NCBI GenBank assembly: GCA_028819075.1
Contig: JAPPMM010000040.1
Span: 62,001-126,000 of the forward strand
Length of the DNA stretch: 64,000 nt
Reading direction: 5' to 3'
From: Gammaproteobacteria bacterium
GTDB lineage: Bacteria; Gemmatimonadota; Gemmatimonadetes; Longimicrobiales; Gaopeijiaceae
Numbering within the stretch: position 1 is the stretch's first letter; each line of letters starts with the position of its first letter. The notes under the pieces are model-generated. The model was not told the origin of the DNA. It saw nothing but the letters and a program-made list of their open reading frames with translations, and made no database searches. Of the stretch, positions 1 to 8,232 are shown in pieces. Made by a program: the position numbers and the translations under genes.

Positions 1-3000
1 CGCGCTGCGCCTGCTGGTCCTGGGTGAGCGGGGCGACCACGCCTTCCACCGCCCCGGTAAGGCGGGCGAACCGGCTGGCCAGCTCCCCGAATTCGCGGCC
101 CAGGTCGCGCAGCTTGGCGGCGCGCGGGCCGATGTCGTCCGCAGCGATCCCTTCCAGCGCCTCCTCGATGCGCGATCCTTCGGAGGCGACCCGGGCTCTC
201 GCCTCGGCCAGCTCCAGCAAAGTGGCTGTCCACGCTGCCCTTACGTCGGCGGGCGCATCGATTCGCGGATCCTCACGCACCAGGAAACGTTGCGCGGACT
301 CCACCCCCGTAGCCTGCAGGTGCGCGGTGTAGGTGCCGGGGATGACCAGCGGGCCCCGTCCGGCTTCCACCTGATGGCGCATGTCCCACACCACCCGGTT
401 CATTCCCTGCCCCGTGGTCCCGTCCACCGTCGCGACGAGGGCGCCGCCTTCGTCCTCGATGGCAATGCTAACCGTCCCGTCCGCGGTCGCGTCGCCGAGC
501 CAGTAGTCGAGGATGGCGCCGTTGGGCGGATTCTCGCCCTGGTAGTGGATGTCGCCGGCGTGAGCGGCTCCGCCCGCGCGCCGGATCTGGGTGGCGGGCT
601 CGATGGTGAACAGGTGGGCGGCGCCGGCCATGACCTCCGGCGTCAGCTCCTGCAGCGCGTTGATCTGGTCGAGGATCCAGATTCCGCGCCCGTGGGTCCC
701 GAGCACGAGGTCGTTGTCGCGCGCATGGATCACGAGGTCGTTGAACGGGAGCGTAGGCATCCCGCCCCGCAGTTCGGTCCAGTGTTCCCCGCCGTCCATC
801 GTGTAGAAGAGCCCGATCTCGGCCCCCAGGAAGAGCACCGAGGGATTGCGCGGGTCCTCGCGCACCGTGCGCAGCACGCGCTCGGCCGGCAGGTCGCCGG
901 TGATCGAGACCCAGGTGTCGCCGTAGTCGTCGGAGCGGTACAGGTAGTTGGCGTAGTCGTCGTTGCGGTAGTTGTTCCAGACCGCGTAGACGCGCGCCTC
1001 GTCGTGCCGGGAGGGCTCGATGCCGTTCACCCACGCCCCCGGAGGAAGGCCGGGAAAGTCGGGGAATACGGAGGGCTCGTCCGAATCGGACACGTCGCGG
1101 GCGGCCACATCGGTCCAGCGCTCGCCCCCGTCGCGCGAGACGTGGAGGCGGCCATCGGCGGTGCCGGCGTATATGAGGTCCTGCCTGAGCGGGCTCTCGG
1201 CGACGGCCGAGATGGTGGGATAGTAGGGGACGCCGTCGTCCAGGGATGGCGTGAGGTCGTCCGGCATCTGCCCCATGACCGGCAGGGTGCGCCGGTCCAC
1301 GCCGGTGGTGAGGTCGCCCAGCGCCTGCCACGAGTCGCCCTGGTCGGTGGTCTTCCACATGGTCCGGGTCCCGGCGTACAGGGTGGACCCGTCGTGCGGA
1401 GAGATGATGAAGGGGCCGTCCCAGTTGGCGGGCTCCATGGCGTTGCCGAGGCGCTGCTCCTCGAAGGTGCCCACCTCCCTCCAGGTCTCCCAGTTGCGGC
1501 GGCCCGCGATATTCCCCTCGGGATTGCCGGGCCGGATGCTGGTTCGCTGCCCGCTCCGAATATCGAGTCTGGATAGTCCCAGATATTGTGATTCCGTATA
1601 TATGATATAGTTGTTGGTTGTATCCGGTATATTCACAAAGCCATCGCCGCCGCCGAGGCGGGTCCAGTCGCTGTTGACGATCCCCTCCGTGCGGTACGTC
1701 TCGCTGGGCCCCATCCAGGAACCATTGTCCTGGAGGCCTCCATAGACGTTGTAGGGCTCCGCCATATCGACCTGGACGCGGTAGTATTGGCTCACCGGCA
1801 GGTCGGAGATGTAGAGCCAGTTCAGGCCGCGGTCGTAGGAGATGCCGAGCCCGCCGTCGTCGGCCTTCATCACGTGGCGCGAGTCGTCGGGGTTGACCCA
1901 GACCAGGCGGTCGTCGCCGTGCAGGCTCTGGGGCGGGACGGTGAAGGTGCGTCCCCCGTCGTCGGAAAAGGAATAGCTGTTCATCATGTATATGCGCTGG
2001 TCGTCGCTCGGATCGACCAGGATCTGGCTCGCGTACATGGGCCGGGGATTCCAGTCGCTCATGAACTCCCAGGTCTGGCCGCGGTCCTCGGACCGGTAGA
2101 TGCCGGCGCGGCGCTCGGTGTAGGCGGTGGACGCGTTGTAGCGGTAGCCCTGCTCGACGCTCGCGTAGACGATGCGCGGGTCGCTCCGGTATATGGAGAT
2201 GCCGATGCGTCCCAGGATCCCATCCGGGAGCCCGCGGGCAATCCCCGGACCCGACAGCCGATCCCAGGTGTCGCCGCCGTCGGCACTGCGGTAGAGCGCG
2301 CTCCCGGGGCCGCCGCCGTGGAATCCCCAGGGACGCCGACGCCGCTGATAGGTGGCGGCGTAGACGATGCCCGGGTCCTCCGGGTCCAGCGCCACGTCCA
2401 CCACGCCGGTGTTTTCGTCGACCTGCAGGATGGGTTCCCAGGTCGCGCCCCCGTCGGCGCTCCGGTACAGGCCGCGCTCGTCGTTGGGACCCCACAGGTG
2501 GCCCATCGCCGCGACGTAGACGAGATCGGGGTCGTCGGGGTGGAGGGCGATGCGCCCGATGTGCTTGCTGTCGCGAAGCCCCACGTTCGTCCACGTCTCG
2601 CCGCCGTCGGTGCTCTTGTACACGCCGTCGCCCCACGAGGAGCTCTGCCGGTTCGCCCGCTCGCCGGTGCCGACCCATACGACCGAGGTGTCCCGCTGGT
2701 GCAATGCGATCGCCCCCACCGAGTGGGTGCCCTCGTCCTCGAACACCGGCACCAGGGTGATGCCGTTGTCGCCGGTCTTGTAGACGCCCCCGGTCGAGGA
2801 GGCGACATAGAACTTGATGGGGTCGGACTCCGCGACCGCCAGGTCCACGATCCGCCCGCTCATGACGGCGGGGCCGATGTTGCGGGGGCGGAGGGCGTCC
2901 AGCTGGCCGGTCGTGACCTGGCCAGACAAGGGAGCCACGGCCACGATGCCGATGCAGAGACAGGTGAAGCCGAGCATGGAGGCGAGGAGGCGGCGAGGAT

Positions 3001-3040
3001 GGGCGCGGGGGCAGGCGGTCGCTGGGCTTGGATGGATCAT
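1..3040 (-). CDS. VPS10/sortilin-like BNR-repeat exported protein (3' end outside window)
   Basis: At least 1013 residues are encoded; the reading frame is still open at window base 1, so the C-terminus is missing. The start at 3040 gives a basic n-region followed by a hydrophobic stretch ending near Ser-Gly-Gln (about residue 40), which fits a secretory signal; an in-frame ATG at 2977 is an alternative. The body is made of repeated Asp-box/BNR motifs (for example YRSADGGATW, YKSTDGGETW, YRSEDRGQTW), the hallmark of VPS10/sortilin and sialidase-like propellers, followed by a C-terminal part with HGRGIWILDQ. Proteins of this type are very common in Gemmatimonadota, are often annotated as glycosyl hydrolase, and are presumably exported or periplasmic. 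No sialidase or glycosidase catalytic residues can be assigned from sequence alone, so enzymatic activity is not claimed. The gene is divergent from the operon starting at 3258. Confidence 0.88.
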   Translation of the reverse strand, partial: MIHPSPATACPRAHPRRLLASMLGFTCLCIGIVAVAPLSGQVTTGQLDALRPRNIGPAVMSGRIVDLAVAESDPIKFYVASSTGGVYKTGDNGITLVPVFEDEGTHSVGAIALHQRDTSVVWVGTGERANRQSSSWGDGVYKSTDGGETWTNVGLRDSKHIGRIALHPDDPDLVYVAAMGHLWGPNDERGLYRSADGGATWEPILQVDENTGVVDVALDPEDPGIVYAATYQRRRRPWGFHGGGPGSALYRSADGGDTWDRLSGPGIARGLPDGILGRIGISIYRSDPRIVYASVEQGYRYNASTAYTERRAGIYRSEDRGQTWEFMSDWNPRPMYASQILVDPSDDQRIYMMNSYSFSDDGGRTFTVPPQSLHGDDRLVWVNPDDSRHVMKADDGGLGISYDRGLNWLYISDLPVSQYYRVQVDMAEPYNVYGGLQDNGSWMGPSETYRTEGIVNSDWTRLGGGDGFVNIPDTTNNYIIYTESQYLGLSRLDIRSGQRTSIRPGNPEGNIAGRRNWETWREVGTFEEQRLGNAMEPANWDGPFIISPHDGSTLYAGTRTMWKTTDQGDSWQALGDLTTGVDRRTLPVMGQMPDDLTPSLDDGVPYYPTISAVAESPLRQDLIYAGTADGRLHVSRDGGERWTDVAARDVSDSDEPSVFPDFPGLPPGAWVNGIEPSRHDEARVYAVWNNYRNDDYANYLYRSDDYGDTWVSITGDLPAERVLRTVREDPRNPSVLFLGAEIGLFYTMDGGEHWTELRGGMPTLPFNDLVIHARDNDLVLGTHGRGIWILDQINALQELTPEVMAGAAHLFTIEPATQIRRAGGAAHAGDIHYQGENPPNGAILDYWLGDATADGTVSIAIEDEGGALVATVDGTTGQGMNRVVWDMRHQVEAGRGPLVIPGTYTAHLQATGVESAQRFLVREDPRIDAPADVRAAWTATLLELAEARARVASEGSRIEEALEGIAADDIGPRAAKLRDLGREFGELASRFARLTGAVEGVVAPLTQDQQAQR

Positions 3041-3257
3041 CGAGCGGTCCGTGGCCAGGGGGATGCAACTCCGGGACGACTTCCAACTTCGGCTGCGGCA
3101 CGGAGGCGATCAACCTCCCCTCCATCAAGCCACGCGGGTGCACGAACGCCGAGTGCTGGTGTACCACGTGCCGGCGCCAGAGAGTGCAAGTCAGACGCTT
3201 CCGCTGGCATATGCACTCGTCTCGCAGGAGCCACCGACGAACCTGATCGGAGCCCAA

Positions 3258-3947
3258 ATGAAACAATTCACGTTGGTTCTTTTCGCCGTGCTTTCCTTGC
3301 TTGCGCCCGCGCAGCCCGCGCGCGCCCTCCAGGAGAACATCGCTCTCGGCGCGCATTTGGGGACACTTGGCATGGGTGCCGATGTCGGGGTTGCCTTCAA
3401 CGAGACCTTCGCGCTCCGAGGTGGAGCCGGTCTTTACGGATTCGGCCTGGACCTGACCGGCAGGTTCGGGCTCGCCGACAACCGTACGGCCGAATTGTCC
3501 CTGCCGAGCGCAATGATCACGATCGGCGCGGAGGTCTCGTCTGGGGCTCTGCGCGCCGGAGCGGGTCTATTGATCCGCGCAGGCGACCCCGTCTACGAAA
3601 TCACCTACGGAAACGGCGCCTCGATTGACATAGGCGGGGGCTACTACACACAGCCTGAGGTTCGCACGCTGGCGACGACGCTGGTCGCCGGGTCGATCAC
3701 TCCCTACGCGCTCCTCGGCTATGGATCGCGCCGGTCGCGGAGGCTTGGCTTCGTGGTGGACGCTGGCGGCGCCTTTCCACTGGACGCGGGATTCGAGATG
3801 TCCGCGACGGGGGATCCGGCGGTGCTCGGCTCGGCCCGATTCCGGACCGACCTCGAGACCGAGAGACGGGACGCCGAGGACGACGCCGGTGGGTGGCTCA
3901 GCTTCTGGCCCATCATCAGCATCGGCCTGCGCTATGGGCTGAGGTGA
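3258..3947 (+). CDS. putative outer-membrane beta-barrel protein
   Basis: A 229-residue protein with a clear signal peptide (MKQF, hydrophobic core, cleavage after PARA near residue 23). The mature part has alternating polar/hydrophobic strands rich in Gly and aromatics, such as GLYGFGLDLTGRFG and SIGLRYGLR, consistent with a small 8-stranded-type barrel, although the final residue is Arg rather than Phe. The start is supported by GGAG five bases upstream of the ATG. The stop lies only five bases before the next ATG (3953) and provides that gene's GAGGTGA ribosome site, so it is the first gene of a four-gene operon. I do not recognise a named family; function is unknown beyond probable outer-membrane location. 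Confidence 0.75.
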   Translation: MKQFTLVLFAVLSLLAPAQPARALQENIALGAHLGTLGMGADVGVAFNETFALRGGAGLYGFGLDLTGRFGLADNRTAELSLPSAMITIGAEVSSGALRAGAGLLIRAGDPVYEITYGNGASIDIGGGYYTQPEVRTLATTLVAGSITPYALLGYGSRRSRRLGFVVDAGGAFPLDAGFEMSATGDPAVLGSARFRTDLETERRDAEDDAGGWLSFWPIISIGLRYGLR

Positions 3948-3952
3948 ACGGA

Positions 3953-5179
3953 ATGACGCACAAGGGCAGGACACCGCTGGCTCCCCACGAAGTGCTGCGC
4001 GTGATGGATGCCGCGCAGGTCATCCACAGGCGGCGGCAGGCGCTCGAGGAGCACGAGGCCTTCGACCGCGATGCCGCGATCCGCGACATACAGCGCATGT
4101 ACGAGGAGTTGGGCGACCTCGTGGACAGCGAGACGATCGAGAAGGCGCTCGACGACTACCTTTCCCAGCGCTACGCCTTCACCCCGGCGCCGCCCGGTGT
4201 CGGGAGGAGCCTGGCGCTTCTCTACATCCGCCGGGGCTGGATCAGCCGGCGCGTTCTGCTGCCGGCCGCCGCGGTTGCGGCTCTCGTCTGGGGGAGCATT
4301 GCGGGCGCCGGGATGATATCCGAGCGCGCTTTCGCGCGAGACGTTGAGCGCCTCAGGGGGGAACTGGCCGACATCCGCGCGGCCCGGGCCACGGAACTCG
4401 CAGAACTCGAGGCCCTGCTGTCACAGGGCACGCCGCCCGACCTGCCCGCCGCAGAAGCCGATGAGTTCGCGGCCAGCCTGGCGGCCGCCGGGATCCGGTT
4501 GTCCGTGGTCGAGGAAGCACTCGACCCCATCGCCCGGGAGGCCGCCCGGGAAGATCTTGCGCGCCCTGATCTCGACCGGCTTCGAGAGGGGACCACGGCC
4601 GTGGAGGGCGACCTGGTGCTGGCTCGGGCCGGGATCGGCCGGGCGGACGCAGCGCTCGAGCGTCACGCCCGCCTGGGCGCCCTCGAGGCCGATATCGTCG
4701 GTCTCCACGCCGCCGTGCTCGCGGAAGCCGCTGAGGACCTCGTCCGGGAGCGTGCCGGAGAGCTCGCCCGCGAGGCCGAGTCCCGCATCGCCGCCCGGGA
4801 CGTCGTGGGGCTCGACGCCGCCGCGGGGCGCTATCGGGACCTGCTCGACGCGGTCTCCACGGAGTACCGCATCGTCGTCACGGGGGGTGTGTGGCGCTAT
4901 CCAGACGGCGCGCGCGATATCCGCAACCACTACCTGCTGGTACAGGCGCTGGGGACCGACGGCGAGCCGGTGCCGGTGACGATTCGCAGCGAGGAGGACG
5001 GCGAGACGAGACGCGTGCGGCAATGGGGAGAGCGGGTTCCGCAGGAGGTGTACGATCGCGTCGCCGCCGACAGGGCGGACAACGGCATCATCGACGACGA
5101 GGAGTTCGGCTTCAAGGCCAGAGGTTTCGTCACGGCAGAGCGCCGCTACGCCGACATCGGCCAGATCACGGAGTGGTAG
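3953..5179 (+). CDS. membrane-anchored coiled-coil protein (tentatively DUF6384-like)
   Basis: A 408-residue protein. Residues 1-100 are soluble and charged, ending in RRGWISRR. Residues 101-122 form a single hydrophobic helix; the positive-inside rule puts the N-terminus in the cytoplasm and residues 123-408 outside the inner membrane. Residues about 125-320 are Glu/Arg/Ala-rich with heptad character (coiled coil), and the last about 90 residues form a compact domain with RVPQEVYDRV, DNGIIDDEEFG and KARGFVTAERR. That tail resembles my memory of DUF6384, but the family assignment is tentative. The ATG at 3953 overlaps a GAGGTGA site, and the gene is two bases from the next start at 5182. No enzymatic motif is visible. 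A structural role, bridging the barrel encoded upstream to the coiled-coil partners downstream, is only an inference from the operon. Confidence 0.72.
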   Translation: MTHKGRTPLAPHEVLRVMDAAQVIHRRRQALEEHEAFDRDAAIRDIQRMYEELGDLVDSETIEKALDDYLSQRYAFTPAPPGVGRSLALLYIRRGWISRRVLLPAAAVAALVWGSIAGAGMISERAFARDVERLRGELADIRAARATELAELEALLSQGTPPDLPAAEADEFAASLAAAGIRLSVVEEALDPIAREAAREDLARPDLDRLREGTTAVEGDLVLARAGIGRADAALERHARLGALEADIVGLHAAVLAEAAEDLVRERAGELAREAESRIAARDVVGLDAAAGRYRDLLDAVSTEYRIVVTGGVWRYPDGARDIRNHYLLVQALGTDGEPVPVTIRSEEDGETRRVRQWGERVPQEVYDRVAADRADNGIIDDEEFGFKARGFVTAERRYADIGQITEW

Positions 5180-5181
5180 CC

Positions 5182-5685
5182 ATGCAGACCGGCAGAGACA
5201 TCCACCGCGGCATCGTCAGGCGCATCCGGCGGGTTCGGCGTGGGCTGGACGAGCGGGAGCAAAGCATCGACGGGCTGCAACTCGCACTGAGCGAGGCGGG
5301 CGGACGCAGGTGCGCCGCCATTCGTGCGCTGGCCGAGTTCCATCTTCCGGCCATGCGGGAGGACGCCGTGGCAGCCACCCTCGCCGGGATGGAGTCCAGC
5401 GTGCGCGCCATCTTCGACGAGAAAAAGGACCGCCTGCGCGAGGTCGAGAGGCGTATTCCCGAGCAGCGCGACGAGGTCGCGGCGGCCGAGGCGGCGCTGG
5501 CATCGGTGACCGAGGCGCTGAACGAGACCGGCGAAGAGCGGGCGCGGCTGGCGCGCGTGGTGTTCGGGGAACTTCAGGCCATGCCCCGGTGGCAGCGCCT
5601 GTTCGAGCGCGCCCGCCTGCTCGAGGCCCGGGTCACCGCCTCGGAGCAGCGCCACGAAGCGGCCGAGCGCGAACAGGCGGAATAA
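5182..5685 (+). CDS. small coiled-coil protein of unknown function
   Basis: A 167-residue, highly charged Glu/Arg/Ala protein with no signal peptide or membrane segment. Residues about 70-165 are an almost continuous heptad coiled coil (for example DKKDRLREVERR-type spacing and EQRDEVAAAEAAL). The ATG at 5182 has GGAG about eight bases upstream overlapping the end of the preceding gene, and its TAA is one base before the GTG of the next gene at 5687, so translation is probably coupled. It is not recognised as a named family. PspA-like proteins are also long coiled coils, but no diagnostic PspA motif is seen, so that label is not applied. Confidence 0.7.
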   Translation: MQTGRDIHRGIVRRIRRVRRGLDEREQSIDGLQLALSEAGGRRCAAIRALAEFHLPAMREDAVAATLAGMESSVRAIFDEKKDRLREVERRIPEQRDEVAAAEAALASVTEALNETGEERARLARVVFGELQAMPRWQRLFERARLLEARVTASEQRHEAAEREQAE

Positions 5686-5686
5686 G

Positions 5687-6574
5687 GTGCCCGCATACGA
5701 GGGCGACGCCCTGTTTTCCTACCTCGCGCGCCGGCGGTACGGCACGGCCAGGGCTGCCGGCAACGTGCTCACGCGCCGCCTGGACGGGTGGGTGGCGGAG
5801 GTGACGCGATACGAGGACGTTCGCGCCAGCTACGACTTTCTCAACGCGCTGCCCGGTCACGCCGCCGTCGTCCTCGAGGAGGATCGCGCGGCCCTCGCCA
5901 CGGCGCTCCCGCCGCTGGCCGGCCTGGAAGAGGAGGTCATGGACAGGAACGGGCTTACCCCGGTGCTCGCACGTGGGGAACAGCTCTACGCGGAGCGGGA
6001 GGCGGCGCGTCAACAGGTGCGCGAGGCCGAAGCCGCGCTGCGCGAACTCACCGACGAGCTGGCCGCTCTCCACGACGAGCGTGGATCCTACTACGAGTCG
6101 GCGATCGACGGCCTGGAGGCGTTTCTGGAGGGCCGCACGCTGGAGGAACTGGTCGCCATGGCGCGCGCCACCCGCGATCCGCGCGACGACGTCCTGGTCG
6201 CGCAACTGCTCGAGATCGACGAGCGGCTCACGCAGCTGCGGGCGGAGCTCGCCAGGCGCCGGAAGGAGCGTACGCGTCTCGCCGAGCGCCTGGCGGGCCT
6301 GGAGGAAATCCGCGACCGCTTCGAGGCCGACGACTGGAACGGGCGCCGGTCGCGCTTCGACGACGGGCTCGACATCAACGCCTTGCTCCTGGGCTTCGTC
6401 GCCGGGCGCCACTCTTCCCTGCACGTGCATCGGATGCTGGGGCGCAACCAGCACTTTCTGCCGGTCCACAGCTCAAGCGGGGGTGTCTTTGGCGCGGGTG
6501 GCTTCGGAGGCGGTGGTTTCTCGACCGGGGGTGGTTTCGGGGGCGGCGGCTTCTCGACCGGCGGTGGCTTCTGA
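5687..6574 (+). CDS. coiled-coil protein with glycine-rich repeat tail
   Basis: A 295-residue protein starting at GTG 5687, one base after the upstream stop; no ATG is available before residue 86. Residues 1-60 form a compact domain (ALFSYLARRRYG), residues about 85-225 are charged coiled coil with LAERLAGLEEIRDRF, then comes a conserved-looking FDDGLDINALLLGF segment. The last about 34 residues are a low-complexity Gly/Phe/Ser tail in which GGGFSTGGGF occurs twice. Such tails are flexible and often drive assembly or surface adhesion, but no specific function can be read off. It is the last gene of the 3258-6574 operon and converges on mobA with a 36-base gap containing a short CGCCGA/TCGGCG inverted repeat. 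Confidence 0.7.
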   Translation: MPAYEGDALFSYLARRRYGTARAAGNVLTRRLDGWVAEVTRYEDVRASYDFLNALPGHAAVVLEEDRAALATALPPLAGLEEEVMDRNGLTPVLARGEQLYAEREAARQQVREAEAALRELTDELAALHDERGSYYESAIDGLEAFLEGRTLEELVAMARATRDPRDDVLVAQLLEIDERLTQLRAELARRRKERTRLAERLAGLEEIRDRFEADDWNGRRSRFDDGLDINALLLGFVAGRHSSLHVHRMLGRNQHFLPVHSSSGGVFGAGGFGGGGFSTGGGFGGGGFSTGGGF

Positions 6575-6610
6575 GCGGAGGGCCCGGCGCCGACGATGGC
6601 ATCGGCGAGG

Positions 6611-7225
6611 TCAGTCCGGTCCGGCTTGCAGGCTCAGAAGGTCGGCCGCGCGGTCGCGGTCGACGGGGGTGTTCACGTTGAGGAAGGCGTTTTCCGCGCC
6701 CGCGACGGATGCGAGTTCGTCGCGGGCCACCACGACCGGGTCGTGCGCGTGCACGAACTCCCCCATGCCGAACCGGCCTGCCGCCAGCCATTCCTCCGCG
6801 GCCGCCACCAGGCTGGCGGGATAGCAGGCGCACAGCGGCTCGATGCCGAGCGGGCCGGGGCTGGCCGGCACGGTCGGGCGCGCGGCGTCGAAGGCGCTGG
6901 CAAGGCGCGCCACCAGGGTGGGCGGCACCAGGGGCAGGTCGCACCCGAGCAGGAAGACTCCCGCGTCTCCCCGCTCCCGCGCCCACGCAAGGGCCGCGTG
7001 CAGCCCGCCGAGCGGGCCGGCGCCGGGTGTGAGGTCGGGGCGGACGGGCGCTGCCGCGGAGAGAGCGGCGGCCGGCAGATCATCCACCCGGTTGGCGATC
7101 ACTCCCGTTTCCAGACCGGCGGCGTGCAGGATGGCCAGGGCTCGCTCCAGCAACGTCAGCCCGGCCAGCCGCACCCGCGCCTTGGGGCTGCCGTAGCGGC
7201 GGCTTTGCCCCCCCGCCAGCACCAC
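6611..7225 (-). CDS. mobA: molybdenum cofactor guanylyltransferase MobA
   Basis: A 204-residue nucleotidyltransferase. The N-terminal VLAGGQSRRYGSPKARV is the family's GTP-binding loop (LAGG-x-S/R-R-x-G-x-x-K), and GDAGVFLLGCDLPLVPP carries the conserved Asp that binds the metal ion. Length is typical for MobA (about 200). It attaches GMP to molybdopterin to make the bis-MGD cofactor in the cytoplasm. The start is taken as GTG 7225 because the family begins right before LAGG; a GTG also follows at 7222, and no ATG is in frame upstream. It lies 35 bases downstream of fdhD on the same strand, a logical pairing because both serve molybdenum oxidoreductases. Confidence 0.9.
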   Translation of the reverse strand: MVLAGGQSRRYGSPKARVRLAGLTLLERALAILHAAGLETGVIANRVDDLPAAALSAAAPVRPDLTPGAGPLGGLHAALAWARERGDAGVFLLGCDLPLVPPTLVARLASAFDAARPTVPASPGPLGIEPLCACYPASLVAAAEEWLAAGRFGMGEFVHAHDPVVVARDELASVAGAENAFLNVNTPVDRDRAADLLSLQAGPD

Positions 7226-7260
7226 CCCGAAGAGCCGGGGGCGGGGCCGGTCCAGCCCGC

Positions 7261-8109
7261 TCAGGTGCGCACCCGGGCGCGCCCCGCGTACACGTTGAAG
7301 CCGGTCGCGCGCGTGAAGCCCACCAGGGTGACGTTGAAGCGCCGTGCCAGCTCCACCGCGAGCGAGGAGGGCGCGCCCACCGCCGCCACCACCGGCACTC
7401 CGGCCATGGTGGCCTTCTGCATGAGTTCGAACGAGGTCCGGCCGCTGACCAGCACGATGCGGTCGGCCAGGGGGAGCCGGCCGGCCAGGAATTCCCGCCC
7501 GATCAGCTTGTCCAGCGCGTTGTGCCGACCCACGTCCTCGCGCAACGCGAGCAGTGCGCCGTCGCGGTCAAACAGCCCGGACGCGTGGATGCCTCCCGTC
7601 TTCTCGAACACAGGCTGCGCCGCGCGCAGGGAATCCGGCAGGCCCTTGAGCACATCCGCCCGCACCGACAGCGTGCCGTCCGCGACCGGCGCGCACCCCT
7701 GCACTTCGATGGCCTCGAGCGACGCCTTGCCGCACACCCCGCAACTGGAGGTCATGTAGAAGTTGCGGTTCAGGAGGCCGGCGTCGAACGACGCGTCGGG
7801 CGCCAGGCGCACTTCGAGCAGGTTGTACTCCTGCTGCTCGTCACCCGTGCAGTAGGAAATCTCATGAACGTCGCGCCGGTCAGACACCAGCCCTTCGGCG
7901 AAGAGGAATCCGGCCGCGAGCTCGAAGTCGTCGCCGGGCGTGCGCATGGTGACCGACACGCTGCGCGTCTGCCACTCATCCCCCTCGGCGAACCGCACCC
8001 GGATCTCGAGGGGTTCCTCGACTGCCACGACATCCTGGCGCATAGTGCGGTCCCGGTCGCGCAGGCGGGTGACCCTGAGTCGCGTGATACGGCGGCGTGG
8101 AACGATCAT
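7261..8109 (-). CDS. fdhD: sulfur carrier protein FdhD
   Basis: A 282-residue protein with the family signature SSCGVCGKASLEAI (the CxxC pair that carries sulfur), DVGRHNALDKLIG, and GRTSFELMQKA. FdhD takes sulfur from the IscS desulfurase and sulfurates the Mo-bisMGD cofactor of formate dehydrogenases and related enzymes. Length matches the family (about 270-280). The ATG at 8109 gives a short basic N-terminal extension (RRRITRLRVTRLR) before the conserved domain. The gene is first in a two-gene unit with mobA. No molybdenum enzyme is encoded in this window, so the client is elsewhere in the genome. Confidence 0.93.
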   Translation of the reverse strand: MIVPRRRITRLRVTRLRDRDRTMRQDVVAVEEPLEIRVRFAEGDEWQTRSVSVTMRTPGDDFELAAGFLFAEGLVSDRRDVHEISYCTGDEQQEYNLLEVRLAPDASFDAGLLNRNFYMTSSCGVCGKASLEAIEVQGCAPVADGTLSVRADVLKGLPDSLRAAQPVFEKTGGIHASGLFDRDGALLALREDVGRHNALDKLIGREFLAGRLPLADRIVLVSGRTSFELMQKATMAGVPVVAAVGAPSSLAVELARRFNVTLVGFTRATGFNVYAGRARVRT

Positions 8110-8232
8110 GGCGTAAAGTCAGCCGGTCCGATGGGGATGGTCAAGAAGTCCCGTACTTGCGGGACCTCGGAAACTCCGGGCAAGTTGACAGGCATAATCC
8201 GGACCCGCAGTCCCCGAGAGAGGAGCCTCATC

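Noticed and set aside
468-3356. 962-codon Arg-rich frame on the - strand
   Set aside because: It overlaps the VPS10/BNR gene in another frame, is dominated by Arg/Pro/Gly and has no motifs; the BNR frame is clearly the coding one.
5182-5685. PspA-type phage-shock protein
   Set aside because: It is a charged coiled coil, but no PspA/Vipp1-specific segment or amphipathic N-terminal helix is convincing, so it is left unnamed.
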